From contig NW_026089624.1 in NCBI RefSeq assembly GCF_024586455.1, positions 9,577,341 to 9,641,340 on the forward strand: a stretch of 64,000 nucleotides of DNA, read 5' to 3'. The stretch's first letter is position 1, and the number at the start of each line of letters is the position of its first letter. Below are positions 1 to 11,100 of this stretch, one piece after another. The translations under genes and the position numbers were made by a program. The notes under the pieces were generated by a model, which was not told where the DNA came from, did no database searches, and saw nothing but the letters and a program-made list of their open reading frames with translations. Source of the DNA: Bactrocera neohumeralis (taxonomy: Eukaryota > Arthropoda > Insecta > Diptera > Tephritidae).

Positions 1-504
1 TCTTTCGTCGAGTGAGAATTTATTCATTCTTAAAACTCAAAAAAGATTATTTATTCCTTACCTCTGGTGGGGGGAAATAAAACGACCTTCATTGAGTGAG
101 AAATATTTCATTCTGATTTTATTGTTAATATTGTACACCTTATATACTATTTTAAGTCTTACTTATCTAGTTAAATATGTGTGTATGTACGGCACACCAC
201 ATGAGGTTGTTTTCAACTATACAATGCAATACATGTGTGTGTGTGTGCTATCATACAAGATCTTTTATCTCATCATTGTTTATGCTGTATGGTTTGGGAT
301 TACTTTCAAGTGCACAAGTGCATTTGTAATCCATTGCCCAAACCTAAGTAAATAAGTTTATATAACATATCTTGAGTACATGCGTATTGCATTTAAATGC
401 ATACGTGCCTCATGTATGCATGTACATATATGTGTTGCATATATATGCATGTATATCTATGTGTTTAATTATGTATGTATTGTATAGGCCTGTTCAATAT
501 ATTT
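1..504. other. AT-rich sequence, no gene seen
   Basis: AT-rich sequence with ATGTATGT/TGTGTG-type simple repeats around 170-480. The short open frames here show no family resemblance. BEL/Pao homology (next entry) can be followed on the minus strand down to about 505 and then disappears. Confidence 0.5.
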
Positions 505-2645
505 AAACAATCATTATTGGCGAAAGTCATCCTGCGAGGTCGAAAAGTTTTGCCACCGAGGAAAGTATTTGGCGTTTGGTTATGGCGGGCATTGCATATA
601 TTAACTCAATTGTATATGAGAATTGCTCTGTTATCGCATTCCATTGAATCCCTAGGGATTTTGTTGTACTGGCCTTTTCAAATTTAAGGAAATCTGCATC
701 TAATAAGCGTTCCTTTTTTATTATTTGGGATGATTTGATGTAATTTTCTTTATTAGGAATCCCGCTGAATTAAGTGCTTTAATCACTTGAGATAGTGATT
801 CGCACGCTAATGACAGACTGTGGCTACCTGATAGAATATCATCAACGTATGTTTGTGTTTGAACACAGAAGTTGCTAAGGGCAAAATTTGTTTCACACGT
901 TTTTGCCACTTCATGCCATGTCCTGATGCCAAAGGTGTAGGTTTTGAGTTTGTAGTTGCTGATTGGACTATTACTTGATTTGCGGAAGACTATACGCTGG
1001 AAATCTTGGTCATCTGTGTGTACTAGAATTTGTCTGTACATTTTCTCTACATCCCCATTAAAACATATTTAAAGATGCGCCAATTTAGTATTAACAGCAC
1101 GTCATTTGGTTGTAAGGTTGGGCCAGTGTATAGTACGTCGTTGAATGATTTGCCCGAGCTTATACACTTTGAGGCATTGAAAACCACTCGTACTTTTGTT
1201 TTAATTTTATCAGGTCTTATTACCCCATTATGTGGCAGATAAAAAGATAAATATCTACCTTTAGATACCTTTTCATATGGTACAGCTTTTTCCATATGAT
1301 TAAGGTCAAGATATTCATCCATCACATTATCGTATGCCGATTTGAGCTCACTTTTCTTTATCAGACTTTTTTAAGCTTAGAAATTGCTGAACTGCTGATA
1401 TTCTAGACTGACCTAGAATTATAGAATCTGGGAAGGTGGCAGTGGTGGAGTCGCACAACATAACGACCATTTTTGTTTCTTGTTGTTGTGGACTTGTAAT
1501 CGGCTTCGCATGCATGGACATCTTCTGACAGTTGGGTAATCTGAGGTAATTCTTCTACTTCCCAGAATTTTTTGAGATGATTATTTAAATATTCCTTTGA
1601 AATATATTCAACTTCAGTTGTGAAACAACTAATTTTTCCTGTGACTTGGCCACTTAATATCAAACCAGAGATTGTGTTTTGGGCTAAAAATTTATTGGAT
1701 ATTTTCTCTGTACCTTCAAGAATTATTTAAGGTATTAAGTCACTATCCAATAATATATCGATTAGTGATGGGATATCGCAGTTGGGATCTGCTAAATTGA
1801 GAAATGAGCATTTTTCCTATTGCTTTTTATTTACTTCACAGCTTGGAATGAAATTTGTGAGTTGAGGTAAAACGATGGCTTGTGTATCTATTCTTATACC
1901 CGCCTTTGGAGAGACTATGAAGATTGGGCAAATTTTGTATGATTTTTGGATAATTCTTCCGCCCATTCCCGAAATTTGGAAATTGAATTTTTTCGGCTTT
2001 AGAGCAACATGGTTGTTCTCTCCTTTTTTCGGGATTTGATACTTCGGGATTACCAATTTTGGTTGTAGCGACTAACCCGGTAGTTTTATGAAATTAATTT
2101 GTCTTCATATTTTGAAAATTTGTAATATGAAACAATGAGTGGTTTTTTCGTTTACAATATGTACACACAATTTTCTTTCACAGTCTTTTGTCCCGTGAGA
2201 ATTGGTATTTGCAAAGTTTATGTTGTCGGACAAGATTGTTCCTATCTGAAACAGACATTTTTTTAAACTTCTCGCAAGATCTTATATTATGACCTCTTTT
2301 ACCTATTACACATAATGATTGCCAATTACTTGTTTGATTTGACACGAATGTTTGGCTTCTATTAACGTTCCTATTATATAGTATATTGTTGCTGGCTTGT
2401 GGGGTTTAAAAAAGCTTTTATTCGAGTCAGATTGATTAATTTTTGTCTTGATAATTTTTTTCTCTACTCGCTCAGCTATTTCGTACTGAGTTGTTAAGAA
2501 CCCTTTCATTTGATGCCATTTTGGCGATTTCTTTCTTGCTAATAGTGATTGCTCCCATCGTAGCAAAGCAGCATCAGGCAGTGCTGCTGCACAAATATTT
2601 ACTAGGTTAGGGCCTCACGACTCTGTGGAAATATTTTGTGTTTCT
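505..2645 (-). pseudogene. BEL/Pao Gag C-terminus, protease and reverse transcriptase (broken)
   Basis: Minus-strand pieces in order: Gag continuation (2645-2306, with WEQSLLARKKSPKWH); a protease-region segment (2056-1817); the linker typical of BEL Pol (1663-1403, KKFWEVEELP and NGRYVVRL); the RT fingers (1325-1047, KVRVVFNASKCISSGKSFND); the RT palm with the YVDD catalytic box (1041-721, YVDDILSGS); and beyond the annotated frames a post-RT segment at about 690-505 containing KSLGIQWNA and TKRQILSSVAKLFDLAG. Each is a recognised BEL/Pao signature. At least one W-to-stop change (near 2610) and several frameshifts are visible. RNase H and integrase are absent. Confidence 0.85.
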
Positions 2646-2658
2646 AACACAAATAAAT
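2646..2658. repeat. Target-site duplication, left copy (RTE copy A)
   Basis: AACACAAATAAAT here is identical to 5798-5810 and brackets the RTE element. It lies inside BEL gag. Confidence 0.85.
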
Positions 2659-5600
2659 GGATTGGAGGATGGAGTCATGTGTAGAAGTTCATGCAAGTGA
2701 GGAAAGTTCTCTGATCGCCATTCACTTGGGAGTGGCCAGAAACGGTTCTTTTACATATGACTCAAGCAGCTCACGACTTCCGGTCTTTGACCAAATATTC
2801 CCTACATAGGGTTGTGCTCTGGGTTTGGGACCCGCCACGTAAAAAACAGTACCAATGAAAACTAAACGACAGCCTCGGATAAGAGACCCCCCTTTTGATG
2901 ACGACCATGGCAAACGAAATAAGGACTACGATTTGAGGGCATGCACCTGGAATGTCCGGTCCCTTAATTGGGAAGGTGCCGCTGCCTAGCTAGTTGATGT
3001 CCTCGTGAAAATAAAGGCGGACATCACCGCCGTCCAAGAAATGCGACGGACGGGACAAGGACAGACACGAGTAGGTCCTTGTGGCATTTACTACAGTAGC
3101 CAGGAACGCAAGTTTGGTGTGAGATTCGTGGTGGGAGAGAGACTCCGTCGCCGAGTACTATCATTCATTCCGGTGAACGAACGTCTAGCCACAATCCGCA
3201 TCAAAGCGAGGTTCTTCAACTTATCGCTTATTTGCGCCCACGCCCCGACGGAAGAGAAGGACGATGTGACCAATGATGCCTTCTATAAGCGCACCTATGA
3301 GAGCTGCCACGATGTCAAAATCGTGCTTGGCGACTTTAACGCCAGGGTGGGCAAAGGAGGTTTCTTTGGCACTACCGTCGGTAAATTCAGCCTCCACGAC
3401 GAAACATCCCCAAATGGGTTGAGGCTGATCGACTTCACCGGGCCCGAAATATGGTTATCTGTAGTACTAGATTCCAGCACAAGAAAATACATCAATCTAC
3501 CTGGCTGTCTCCGGATCGAAAAACCAAACTCGACCATTTTGTGATAGACGGAAGTCCACTGTTCTAGACGTGCGTACGCTCCGAGGTCCCAACATCGACT
3601 CGGACCACTATCTCGTTGCAGCCAAGAATCGCACCCGCCTCTGTGCAGCAAAAAACGCACGTCAACAAACACAAGGAGGGTTCGACGTCGAGAAGCTGCA
3701 ACCACAACAGACAGCAAAACGATTTGCTACTCGGCTTGCACTCCTGCTCTCTGAGAGCACTCGTCAACAACTCGGTATAAGGTAACAGTGGGACGGCATT
3801 TCAAACTCCTTACGTACAGCTGCAACCGAAACCATTGGTTTTCGGAAAATGCAAAAGAACAGCTGGTACGACGAGGAGGGTCGTGTCGCAGCGGAGAGAA
3901 AACAGAGTGCCTACCTCGCAACGCTACGATCGACCACAGCACGTGCGGGATGGAATAGATACCCAGAGTTGAAGAGGGAAGTGAGACGCATTTTCAGACA
4001 GAAAAAGAAAGAGGCCGAAATGCGTGAGTACGAAGAGCTTGATAAGCTGGCCAACAGGGGTAATGCTCGAAAATTCTACGAAAAAATGCGGCGGCTTACA
4101 GAAGGTTTCAAGACCGGAGCATACTCTTGTAGAACCCCCAAAGGTGATCTAGTCACCGATGCCAAGAGCATACTTAAATTATGGAGGGAACACTTCTCCA
4201 GTCTGCTGAATGGCAGTGAACGCACAACGCCAGGAGAAGGCGAACTCGATTCCCCAAACGATGACGATGGAGCAGACGTTCCCTTGCCCCACCAAGAAGA
4301 AGTTCGAATAGCAATTACCCGTCTGAAGAACAACAAAGCGGCGGGGGCCGATGGATTGCCAGCCGAGCTATTCAAACACGGCGGCGAATAACTGATAAGG
4401 AGCATGCATCAGCTTCTTTGTAAAATATGGTCGGACGAAAGCATTCCCAACGATTGGAATTTAAGTGTGCTATGCCCAATCCACAAAAAGGGAGACCCCA
4501 CAATATGCGTCAACTACCGTGGGATAAGCCTCCTAAACATCGCGTATAAGGTTCTATCGAGCGTATTGTGTGAAAGATTAAAGTCCATCGTCAACAAACT
4601 GATTGAACCTTATCAGTGTGGCCTTAGACCTGGAAAATCAACAACCGACAACATTCACAATGCGCCAAATTTTGGAAAAGACCCGTGAAAGGAGAATCGA
4701 CACACACCACCTCTTCGTCGATTTCAAAGCTGCTTTCGACAGCACGAAAAGGAGCTGCCTTTATGCCGCGATGTCTGAATTTGGTATACCCGCAAAACTA
4801 ATACGGCTGTGTCAACTGACGTTGAGCATCACCAAAAGCTCCGTCAGAATCGGGAATGACCTCTCCGAGCAGTTCGATACCAAACGAGGTTTCAGACAAG
4901 GCGACTCCTTATAGTGCGACTTCTTCAACCTGCTTCTGGACAAAATAATTCGAGCTGCAGAACTAAATAGAGAAGGTACCATCTTCTATAAGAGTGTACA
5001 GCTGCTGGCGTATGCCGATGATATTGATATCATCGGCCTCAACACCCGCGCCGTTAGTTCTGCTTTCTCCAGGCTGGATAAGGAAGCACAGAAAATGGGT
5101 CTGGCAGTGAACGAGGGCAAAACGAAATATCTCCTGTCATCAAACAAACAGTCGTCGCACTCGCGACTTGGCTCTCGTCACTGTTGCCAGTCACAACTTT
5201 GAAGTTTTAGATAATTTCGTCTATTTAGGAACCAGCATTAACACCACCAACAATGTCAGCCTGGAAATCCAACGCAGGATTGCTCTTGCCAACAGGTGCT
5301 ACTTCGGACTGAGTAGGCAATTGAGAAGTAAAGTCCTCTCTCGACGAACAAAAGCCAAACTCTATAAGTCGCTCTTAATTTCCGTCCTGCTATATGGTGC
5401 AGAGGCTTGGACGATGACAGCAACCGATGAGTCGACGTTACGAGTTTTCGAGAGGAAGGTTCTGCAAAAGATTTATGTAGATAGCAGATAGCTGTACGAG
5501 ATAAATGACGACATTGACATAGTTCAGCGAATTAAAAGACAGCGGCTACGCTGGCAAGGTCATGTTGTCCGAATGGATGAAAACACTCCAGCTCTGAAGG

Positions 5601-5797
5601 TATTCAACGCAGTACCCGCCGGGAGAAGCAGAGGAAGAGGAAGACCTCCACGCCGTTGGAAGTACCAGGTGGAGAAGGACCTGGCTACGCTTGGAATATC
5701 CAATTGGCGCCACGTAGCAAAAAGAAGAAGCGACTGGCGCGGTGTTGCTAACTCGGCTATTATCGCGTAAGCGGTGTCTACGCCAATTAAGAAGAAG
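2659..5797 (+). mobile_element. RTE-type non-LTR retrotransposon, copy A (3.1 kb)
   Basis: The element runs from just after the left 13-bp duplication to a 3' end reading ACGCCAATTAAGAAGAAG, a (GAA)n tail instead of poly-A. It encodes an apurinic-type endonuclease and a reverse transcriptase of the kind often mis-annotated as craniofacial development protein 2-like. Copy B at 15849-19061 carries extra 5' sequence, so copy A may be slightly 5'-truncated. The insertion site is within BEL gag. Confidence 0.85.
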
Positions 5798-5800
5798 AAC
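2925..5800 (+). pseudogene. RTE endonuclease-reverse transcriptase, copy A (frameshifted)
   Basis: The endonuclease half begins near 2930 (CTWNVRS), continues in 3005-3544 (GDFNARVG at about residue 108) and in 3570-3785 (DSDHYLVAAK), with shifts around 3540. A linker follows (3849-4391), then RT motifs: NYRGISLLNIAYKVLS (4404-4688), FVDFKAAFDS and FRQGDSL (4603-4914), YADDIDIIG near 5011-5037, a C-terminal CX-poor region YGAEAWTMTATDE (5168-5491) and a basic tail (5573-5770, GRGRPPRRWK). In-frame stops at 2987, 4389 and 4912 and several shifts inactivate it. The catalytic YADD and the endonuclease GDFN box survive. The product would nick DNA and prime reverse transcription at the nick. Confidence 0.85.
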
Positions 5801-5810
5801 ACAAATAAAT
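5798..5810. repeat. Target-site duplication, right copy (RTE copy A)
   Basis: AACACAAATAAAT, identical to 2646-2658. BEL gag sequence resumes immediately to the right. Confidence 0.85.
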
Positions 5811-6400
5811 AAGGTATAGGTTGTGAAATTCTTGGCTGTTGAATTTTTGATAAATTCATTAAAATTGTTATTTGGTTGTCTACCAATACTTTTTCATTTT
5901 TGTATCTTTTGACCAGTGCTTCCCAAGCCAGATTAAGGTTTCCGTCATTTAAAGCGAAACGCTTGACGCTACTGCCTGCTTCCCCTTTTGTTTTGTACCG
6001 GGGATGGTACAGCTTTTGTGCATCGTGAAAGTTTAGGATGGTTTATGTATACGGCAGTGAACATGTCCCGGAAGGACGGCCATTGATCATAACCTCCGTG
6101 AAAAACTTCAGAGTCACAAGCTGGTACTTTTAAGAATATACCTGTATCTAGGTCTTATTTTTGAGTAACTACTCTCGGAGGAGGAGTTGTGGGTCTACAT
6201 GGCCTTAATAAATTGATTTGGTCTAATATCATTGCTTTCGTAGTTTCGTATTGTTCAAGGCAGTTTTCATATTTAGCTGACGCTAAAGCTGTCATGTTTT
6301 CTGGGAGTTCATCCTCGTCAGTATCTAGTACTGCCAAAGGCGTGCCCATATGCTATCTATACTTTGAATTTTTAAGTCTAAAACTGATTCAGTATTGTCA
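5811..6400 (-). pseudogene. BEL/Pao Gag, N-terminal part (broken)
   Basis: Minus-strand frames encode a BEL-type Gag N-terminus: an acidic stretch at 6155-6349, then at about 5925-5830 a segment reading AWEALVKRYKNEK, typical of the BEL Gag helical region (W..L..RY.N). The frame continues into the 13-bp duplication at 5798-5810 and resumes at 2645 beyond the RTE insertion. Frameshifts separate 6155 from 5925. Gag would form the particle core; this copy cannot be functional. Confidence 0.75.
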
Positions 6401-6419
6401 CTAATAGGGGAAGGTGAAA

Positions 6420-7500
6420 ATCTTGTGCAGTATCTAATAAAACTGTCACTGTCAGTTATGAACCTTGACACTCAATTATCTTTGGTTCTTTTTTGTTTGG
6501 CTCCCTGCTTTGAGAGTGTAGCTTCTGCAGGCGTCCTTTTGTAATTTATCATCATCAGCAATTTTTAGAATTTCCATAGAGGTGTTCTTGGTTTAACCTC
6601 TTTTGATTTATCAGATTGCATCTATAGAATTAAATTGGAAGCTTTCAGTTTAAAAATGTTCCATTTAAATACAATTCTAAAATTGATATTATGAACAAAT
6701 GTGCAAAAAATTGTTTGTAAATATAATAAAATTTTATTATGTATGAAATAAATTATATGACTTTGCGAACGCCTATTCCCCGCATAAATCGATTAAACTT
6801 TGTTTCCATAAATATTCGAATGTAATTATTTTTATTAAATATGTCTGATTTTTTTTCGTTTTGTTTTTTACCGTGTATCAAGTTAATTCATCTTCTCTTC
6901 ACTCGCACTTAATTCTATTTTGCAATTTTCATAGATTTTTAATACATACCATCTATAAAAATTCTATAAAGCCTTACTTAAAAAGCCGAATATGTCGAGA
7001 AGTATTAATGATAGCGATTTTGACGTCAACCCTTTTTTGCAGCAAATAAAATTTCCTACAAATTTGTCATGTACATTTTTTCTATAGCTCCTGTCATTTA
7101 CGAGATATATACAGAAAATTGCGAAATTCTTGAAAAAATCTGGTTTAGAGCCCGGTACTACCTCGCCGGTGGGAGTTACGACTTTTTTGCACTGGGCACT
7201 TTTGTGGAGTGAACAGTTCTGAGAAATATGCGTCTAAAGTCAAAGCGATGCCATAAAATACCTCTGATCTGTAGGAATTTAAAGATAAAAACTCACGATT
7301 GTAGTGTATTTTCTATGGAAAATTTTTACAGGCTTTGGTCCAGTTCTTAATGTTAATATTAACGGCTGAAATTTGCAGGGAAGTTTTTTAGGGCATTTCC
7401 AAGGAAATTTTCGTGATTTTCGTATAAATATTTATGATATGTTTATATATATTTATTTATTTACATTTAATATATTAATATTGTTCATTTATTTTTCAGA
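6420..7500. other. AT-rich stretch, no gene recognised
   Basis: I see no conserved reading frame. The last few hundred bases may be the 5' flank of the Harbinger-associated MADF gene that starts at 7503. A GC-richer patch near 7145-7200 could be part of that element's end, but I could not match it to an inverted partner. Confidence 0.4.
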
Positions 7501-7502
7501 AT

Positions 7503-8241
7503 ATGGATACAGATGAAGATGAAATCTTTGATAATTTGACTACCGCAATATGCGAAAATATATCCAATATGTCTGCAGAACAAACACCAACGCCAGATAA
7601 AAAGAGAAAGTGGTTTCAAGTTACAACGGCATGGTCCTCGGAAGATGTGTTTAATTTAATAGAAATAATAGAAAAACATCCTTGTCTGTGGGAATATTCT
7701 TTATCAGACTATAAAAACCGACAGAAGAGAGAGAACGCATGGAGAGAAGTTGCAGCGAACTATCATGGCCGTAGCGTTGATGAGTGCAAAGCCAAGTGGG
7801 CGAATGTGAAAACAGCGTACAATAATACAAAAAACAAATTACAAGCGAAGTCTGGTCAGAGTGTGTCAAGTTCACAACCTCATTGGCAATTTTGGACTGC
7901 AATGCAGTTTTATCATAACCACGACAAAGAAAAAACGACTTCATCTGTTTCAAATATAAGACCTGACAGTGAAAGTTTACCAAACACGCATTTTCAACAT
8001 GCAATCCAACGCATTAACATCATCGCCAGCTGATGCAGCAACCAAATCGCCAGAAGATATTTTAAAACGCGCAACAGATTTGTTGTATGCAGAAAAAGAG
8101 GACAAGTAGTATTCCTTCGGCATGTACTCGTACATAGCGTCGCAAATGCGTGAAATGAATGCAAAAAATGAGAAAGCAGCAAAAAAGAAATTAATATTAT
8201 AAAGTGCACTATAGATGCGCTTTCAGAATTAAATGATGATT
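7503..8241 (+). pseudogene. MADF (Myb/SANT-like) domain protein of a PIF/Harbinger element
   Basis: The open frame 7503-8033 begins MDTDEDEIFDN and contains a MADF-type DNA-binding domain (about residues 40-140: LIEIIEKHPCLWEYSLSDYK, RENAWREVAANY, ECKAKWANVK). After about 8010 the coding signal moves to another frame (SPEDILKRATDLL), meets TAG near 8107, continues with SFGMYSYIASQMREMNAK, and shifts again near 8190 (IDALSELNDD, stop near 8241). These C-terminal pieces resemble BESS/MADF tails. PIF/Harbinger elements carry such a protein beside the transposase, and a transposase fragment lies convergently at 9199-9675, so I assign it to that element. Two shifts and one stop make it a pseudogene; a diverged host MADF gene is the alternative. 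Confidence 0.7.
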
Positions 8242-8524
8242 GATATTTCATTGAATTGTTTTTTCTTCTATATTAATAAAGTTACAGACACATTTAAATC
8301 ATTAATTTTATTTAACATAAACATCTATATTGAAATGGTATTTCTCCAGCGGCTGTCATAAAATATTGTCCGAACTCCTCACTAATTTTTTTGGCTTCAT
8401 TGGTTATGTATGTCGTTGGACGTTCCTCTGCTCCTTGTTGGCAATTTTGAGTACCTTGCTCATGAACTGAATTGTCTTGTTGATCATTCCTATCTGTAGT
8501 TAAACCTTCCATATAACTGGAAAT

Positions 8525-9195
8525 TTTATACCCTGAACAGGGTATATTAAACTTGTCACGATGTTTTTATCACCCAGACAGAAGCGTCGGAGACCCTATA
8601 AAGTATATATATAATTGATCAGTATGTTGAGCTAAGTCGATTTAACCATGTCCGTCTGTCTGTCTGTCTGTCCGTCCGTCCGTCCGTCTGTATATATACG
8701 AACTAGTCCCTCAGTTTTTAAGATATCCTTTTGAAATTTTGCAAACGTCATTTTCTCTTCAAGAAGCTGCTCATTTGTCGGAACGACCGATATCGGACCA
8801 CTATAACATATAGCTGCCATATAAACTGAACGATCGGAATCAAGTTCTTGTATGGAAAACTTTCACATTTGGCAATGTATCTTCACCAAATTTGGTATAG
8901 ATTATTTTCTAAGGCAACAATGTAATCTCCGAAAAAATTGGTCAGATCGGTTAACTATAGCATATAGCTACCATACAAACTGAACGATCGGAATCAAGTT
9001 CTTGTATGGAAAACTTTCACATTTGACAATGTATCTTCACCAAATTTGGTATAGATTATTTTATAAGACAACAATGTAATCTCCGAAAAAATTGTTCAGA
9101 TCGGATTACTATAGCATATAGCTTCCATACAAACTAAACACATAGTTACTAAAAGAAATGCACCTGTGAAGGGTATATTAGCTTCGTTGCAGCTG
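8525..9195. repeat. Dispersed dipteran repeat with a 154-bp tandem unit
   Basis: Starts with TACCCTGAACAGGGTATATT and ends near GAAGGGTATATTAGC. It contains a (TCTG)n/(TCCG)n microsatellite at 8650-8690 and then an internal tandem array. The segment starting AACTGAACGATCGG at 8824 recurs at 8978 and, partly, at 9132, a period of 154 bp, and each unit includes ACCAAATTTGGTATAGATTA. It separates the MADF pseudogene from the Harbinger transposase. Family membership as a non-autonomous repeat is from recognition, not from a search. Confidence 0.75.
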
Positions 9196-9198
9196 AAG

Positions 9199-9675
9199 TT
9201 AACGTTTTTTCTTGTTTTTAATTAAAAAATTATGAAAGGCGCAGCAGGCCAGTGTTACTTGGATCGTTTTATGCTCATTCAGTTGAATTGGTCGATAAAG
9301 AATTTGAAACCGCTTTGCCATAATGCCAAATGCATTTTCGACAACGCGTGTAGCACGTGACAATCGGTAATTGAATATGCGTTGACCGGCAGTTAAATTT
9401 TTACCAGGGTAAGGTTTTAAAATGTGCTTTTGCATGCGTAATGCATCATCCGCCACTAACAAGTATGGACAATCACGGTCACGATTTAGCAATGGTGGTG
9501 GTAAAGGCAATCTCAGTGTGTTATTGTCCAAAGCTTTCTGAAATATGGACTTTCCAAAAACGCCGCCGTCCGCAACTCTGCCATTGCACCCGACATCAAT
9601 ATATATAAATCGGTCTCCTTTGAAGTTGGTCGTCTTGTCGTGGCGAAGGGGCTTAAGTAAGAGTAAAGTGTGCAT
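9199..9675 (-). pseudogene. PIF/Harbinger transposase, C-terminal part (HARBI1-like)
   Basis: This 158-residue frame is a DDE_Tnp_4-type transposase core. It shows YIDVGCNGRVADGGVF (first Asp strand), PYLLVADDAL (second Asp) and LSRATRVVENAFGIMAKRF (third acidic residue, Glu, within VVENAFG), then AFHNFL. The triad is present. The N-terminal helix-turn-helix and the start of the nuclease domain are missing: similarity stops near 9675 and the sequence beyond is unrelated, so the gene is broken. Harbinger transposases cut and insert at TWA targets with help from the MADF/Myb partner (see 7503). Confidence 0.85.
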
Positions 9676-9992
9676 CCCAAAGGAAACGCACTCTAATCTT
9701 ACGAACTAAGAGGGACACTTCATAATTCCCACAATAGTGATATGGATGAATAAACCCTAGGTTTTACGCCCATCTCCTATTGTGGAAGTATGAGGATACC
9801 CGAACCAACACCACCCTAAGCCAAGGTGTCGAGTCCGTGCCGAGGGCTGAATGGTCAGCGGGGGTAATAAATAGCTGATCGCGAACGGTCCCCTCCGATG
9901 CCCGGGCGAGGTCGGAGGTATAAAAGCCTTCTCTCCGCATACCTGCTCTGCGGATACCCTTTCTGGATTACTCGTGGGACCAAACATGAACG
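9676..9992. other. Unassigned sequence before the scaffold gap
   Basis: GC-richer than its surroundings (for example 9830-9960). It lies between the truncated Harbinger transposase and the gap. It resembles the 5' leader of a non-LTR element in composition, but no diagnostic frame is present. Confidence 0.3.
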
Positions 9993-10092
9993 NNNNNNNN
10001 NNNNNNNNNNNNNNNNNNNNNNNNNNNNNNNNNNNNNNNNNNNNNNNNNNNNNNNNNNNNNNNNNNNNNNNNNNNNNNNNNNNNNNNNNNNN
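9993..10092. other. Scaffold gap (100 N)
   Basis: A run of exactly 100 N. The windows's other two gaps (47690-47789; 62699-62798) are also 100 N, so gap size is probably nominal. Confidence 1.
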
Positions 10093-11100
10093 GGTTAATT
10101 CTCCCAAACTGAATCCAACTGCGGGGTTCCGGTTTTTCTTTTGTGGGGGGAAAAACCTCTAAAAAGAAAAAAATGCCCAACCCTGGCAACAAATGAAAGA
10201 TTTTTTGACACTCAAATTTCGGAAGGGTAGATAAAAAATAACAAAACTAAGAACAATAAACCGACCAAAGAAGGGTTCACATCCCCAAAAAAAGCCAAAA
10301 GTCATGCCGAAATATTTAAAAGGGGGGGATAAAACTTTTCAACAGGGTTTAAAAAAAAAGGTTAAGAAAAAATAAATTTTTTCCGGTCAAAAAGGGGCCC
10401 AAATTTAATTTTAAACGCGATTTTCCCCAAATCCCTTTAAAAAGGGACCTAACAGCCGGGGTTTAATTTAAAACAAAACCCCAAACCCCGAAAACCTAAA
10501 AATTTTGGCGTCTCTTGGTTTTCGTGCCTTTTAAGGGAAAAAATTTTAATTCTAAAAGGGGAAAATCAAAATGAAATTTCAGAAACCCAAATTCCCCCCT
10601 CGGGGAAATTTAAAAAAATTCAATTCACAATTGAAATTTCAAAGGGAATTTTTCCCCATCAAAAAAAAAATAAAAAATTGATTTTTAAAATTTTTCGGGG
10701 TCCCCTCTGGGTCTTTTTGGCCCGGCTGTCCGGCTCTACAGGTTCTCCCAAAACCCAAAATTTGATTTCAATTAACAATATTAAAAAACAAATTTTATGC
10801 ACTTTTGGGTGGTCTTTCCAAATAATGAAAAAAACCCCAATCCTGAACAAATGCTTCGGTTTCCAAATCCCACTTTCCCCCAAAATTAATGCAGGCGCTC
10901 CAAAAAATACATATTATATAAAAAATTTTAAAAATTTGAGGGAAAAAACCTATCAAAAATAGTGCCTAAAATTTTCCAAAAAATAAAAAAAAGTTTTATT
11001 TATACTCTTTAGGTTGAAAGGGTTAAATTGCCCAATTTCCCTTGCGAAATTTTCCCCCGAAAGGTTTGGGTGTCTTTAATCCAAAAAACCAAAAGTAGCA
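10093..11100. other. Probable low-quality consensus next to the gap
   Basis: Dominated by inflated homopolymer runs (AAAA, CCCC, GGGG, TTTT every few bases), unlike anything else in the window. The pattern suggests uncorrected single-read sequence at a contig edge. The short open frames here should not be trusted. Confidence 0.7.

Larger units (their letters stand above)
505..6400 (-). mobile_element. Degraded BEL/Pao LTR retrotransposon, split by an RTE insertion
   Basis: Read on the minus strand, gag and then pol pieces occur in the correct BEL/Pao order from about 6400 down to about 505, with 2659-5797 occupied by an unrelated RTE element. No LTR, primer site or integrase was found. The copy is therefore a truncated relic with many stops and frameshifts. 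The BEL gag reading frame runs up to the RTE target duplication on both sides, which shows the BEL copy was there first. Confidence 0.85.

Noticed and set aside
92..355. 87-codon open frame near the left edge
   Set aside because: Low-complexity hydrophobic translation of AT-rich simple sequence; no domain, no splice context.
475..687. 70-codon plus-strand frame
   Set aside because: Antisense shadow of a BEL/Pao Pol segment on the minus strand.
8312..8512. Minus-strand 66-codon frame beside the MADF pseudogene (EEFGQY near its end)
   Set aside because: A weak resemblance to tails of MADF/BESS proteins, but too short and without neighbours in frame; could be chance.
8650..8690. (TCTG)n/(TCCG)n as an independent satellite
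   Set aside because: It is an internal part of the dispersed repeat at 8525-9195.
9757..10192. Frames running through the first scaffold gap
   Set aside because: They consist largely of unknown residues (N) and have no other support.
10659..10962. Overlapping frames on both strands in the homopolymer-rich block
   Set aside because: The underlying sequence is probably erroneous.
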